A stretch of DNA of 7,194 nt from Chitinophaga pinensis (GTDB lineage Bacteria > Bacteroidota > Bacteroidia > M30B66), in assembly GCA_943330985.1 (NCBI GenBank), contig CALQJV010000056.1, positions 1 through 7,194 on the forward strand, given 5' to 3'. The translations under genes and the position numbers were made by a program. Positions within the stretch are counted from its first letter, which is position 1; every line of letters starts with the position of its first letter. This document shows, piece after piece, positions 6,870 through 7,194 of this stretch. The notes beneath the pieces are model-generated. The model saw only the letters and a program-made list of their open reading frames with translations. It was not told where the DNA came from and searched no databases.

Positions 6870-7183
6870 CTACTCCATCGATTTCCTTAAAGACCTTGCG
6901 CGTTGTTGTCCGAGGGCTTCGGAATAGAGCAATGCGATTCTCAATAATATTGGAAAAAAGGGAATGAGCAAAAGCAAAAACGGCGCATAAAAAACTTTAC
7001 AAACGGCAATAAAAATATACCAGATTGCAGTAAAGAAAAATCCGGTGCCCATTAATACCGAATTGATAAACTGAGCATCTCGCACTTTCTTTCCGGTAAA
7101 CCAAAAGGCCAAACTCATGGGGAGAGCATGGATAATCAAACCCAATAATGCAGGAATAAATCCAAGAACGAGAAAAACCATGC
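6870..7183 (-). repeat. Direct repeat partner of 5461-5767
   Basis: This segment and 5461-5767 are direct copies in the same orientation, 314 and 307 bases long, that flank the fic gene. Similarity ends abruptly just after the shared CCATGC on one side and close to the shared TAG stop on the other. Stretches such as ACCGAATTGATAAACTGAGC are identical in both copies. Confidence 0.88.
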
Positions 7184-7194
7184 GGCCCTCGGGA
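6870..7194 (-). CDS. C-terminal end of a membrane protein, probably PlsC-type acyltransferase (partial)
   Basis: The last 107 or so codons of a minus-strand gene that enters from beyond the window; the frame stays open to the edge (PEGR before the Met at 7181). The visible part is hydrophobic, with membrane segments at VFLVLGFIPALLGLIIHALP, then about INSVLMGTGFFFTAIWYIFI, then FYAPFLLLLIPFFPILLRIA. It ends in a basic tail, ALGQQRARSLRKSME. The pattern 'P-a-l-l-G-l-i-h-x-l-P' followed by 'k-V-r-D-x-q-F-x-n-S-v-l' resembles the C-terminal membrane region of large bacterial lysophosphatidic or glycerol-phosphate acyltransferases common in Bacteroidota. The catalytic HX4D region would lie outside the window, so this is a family guess. 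A decayed copy of this same end lies at 5461-5767. The Met at 7181 is probably internal, not the start. Confidence 0.55.
   Translation of the reverse strand, partial: PEGRMVFLVLGFIPALLGLIIHALPMSLAFWFTGKKVRDAQFINSVLMGTGFFFTAIWYIFIAVCKVFYAPFLLLLIPFFPILLRIALLYSEALGQQRARSLRKSME

Noticed and set aside
5774..6870. Integron cassette reading of fic: GTTRRRY-like GTTAAGT at 5774 and GTTAAAC at 6864, with RYYYAAC-like ATTTAAC at 6780-6786.
   Set aside because: The 91-base segment 6780-6870 lacks complementary inner boxes: no partner for TGAACTC is found near the left end, so it cannot fold like an attC site. The left junction has no attC upstream, only the gene remnant. Such short matches are common by chance.

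Overview
The window reads as a Bacteroidota chromosome, most likely from a Flavobacteriia-like lineage. The support is a low G+C content, a signal peptide ending in Ala-Gln on the first gene, no strong Shine-Dalgarno sequences, two exact matches to the Bacteroidota -7 promoter element TAnnTTTG, and protein families typical of the group. No rRNA, tRNA, CRISPR array or transposase was seen.

The left part (1-3272) has a higher G+C content; one sampled line counts about 48%. It holds a partial secreted GH20 beta-N-acetylhexosaminidase on the minus strand. Divergent from it is a tight two-gene plus-strand operon: a classical short-chain dehydrogenase/reductase, then a double-domain VOC (glyoxalase-fold) protein one base downstream.

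The middle part (3301-5283) is distinctly AT-rich; sampled lines count about 25-27% G+C. It is a compact minus-strand operon of four membrane-associated genes: a TM2-domain protein, a DUF2752 protein, a DUF4870-like protein, and a membrane-anchored M48 zinc metallopeptidase. Consecutive genes join by TAATG, ATGA and ATGA overlaps, so they are almost certainly co-translated. Their joint function is unknown to me. Three small membrane proteins coupled to a peptidase is the best candidate here for an under-described system.

The right part (5461-7194) has a composite structure. An AT-rich fic gene sits on the plus strand between two direct copies of about 310 bp of the 3' end of another minus-strand gene, probably a PlsC-type acyltransferase. 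The outer copy (6870-7194) is open and runs off the window. The inner copy (5461-5767) is a frameshifted remnant. The fic gene has a textbook Bacteroidota promoter. A tandem pair of palindromes overlaps its -7 element, transcription start and possible start codons, and looks like an operator. The Fic protein carries its own N-terminal inhibitory motif and a C-terminal winged-helix-like domain, so self-regulation is plausible.

Overall, older higher-G+C genes are interrupted by AT-rich accessory blocks. The duplicated gene end suggests that the fic block arrived by recombination at the 3' end of the acyltransferase-like gene.
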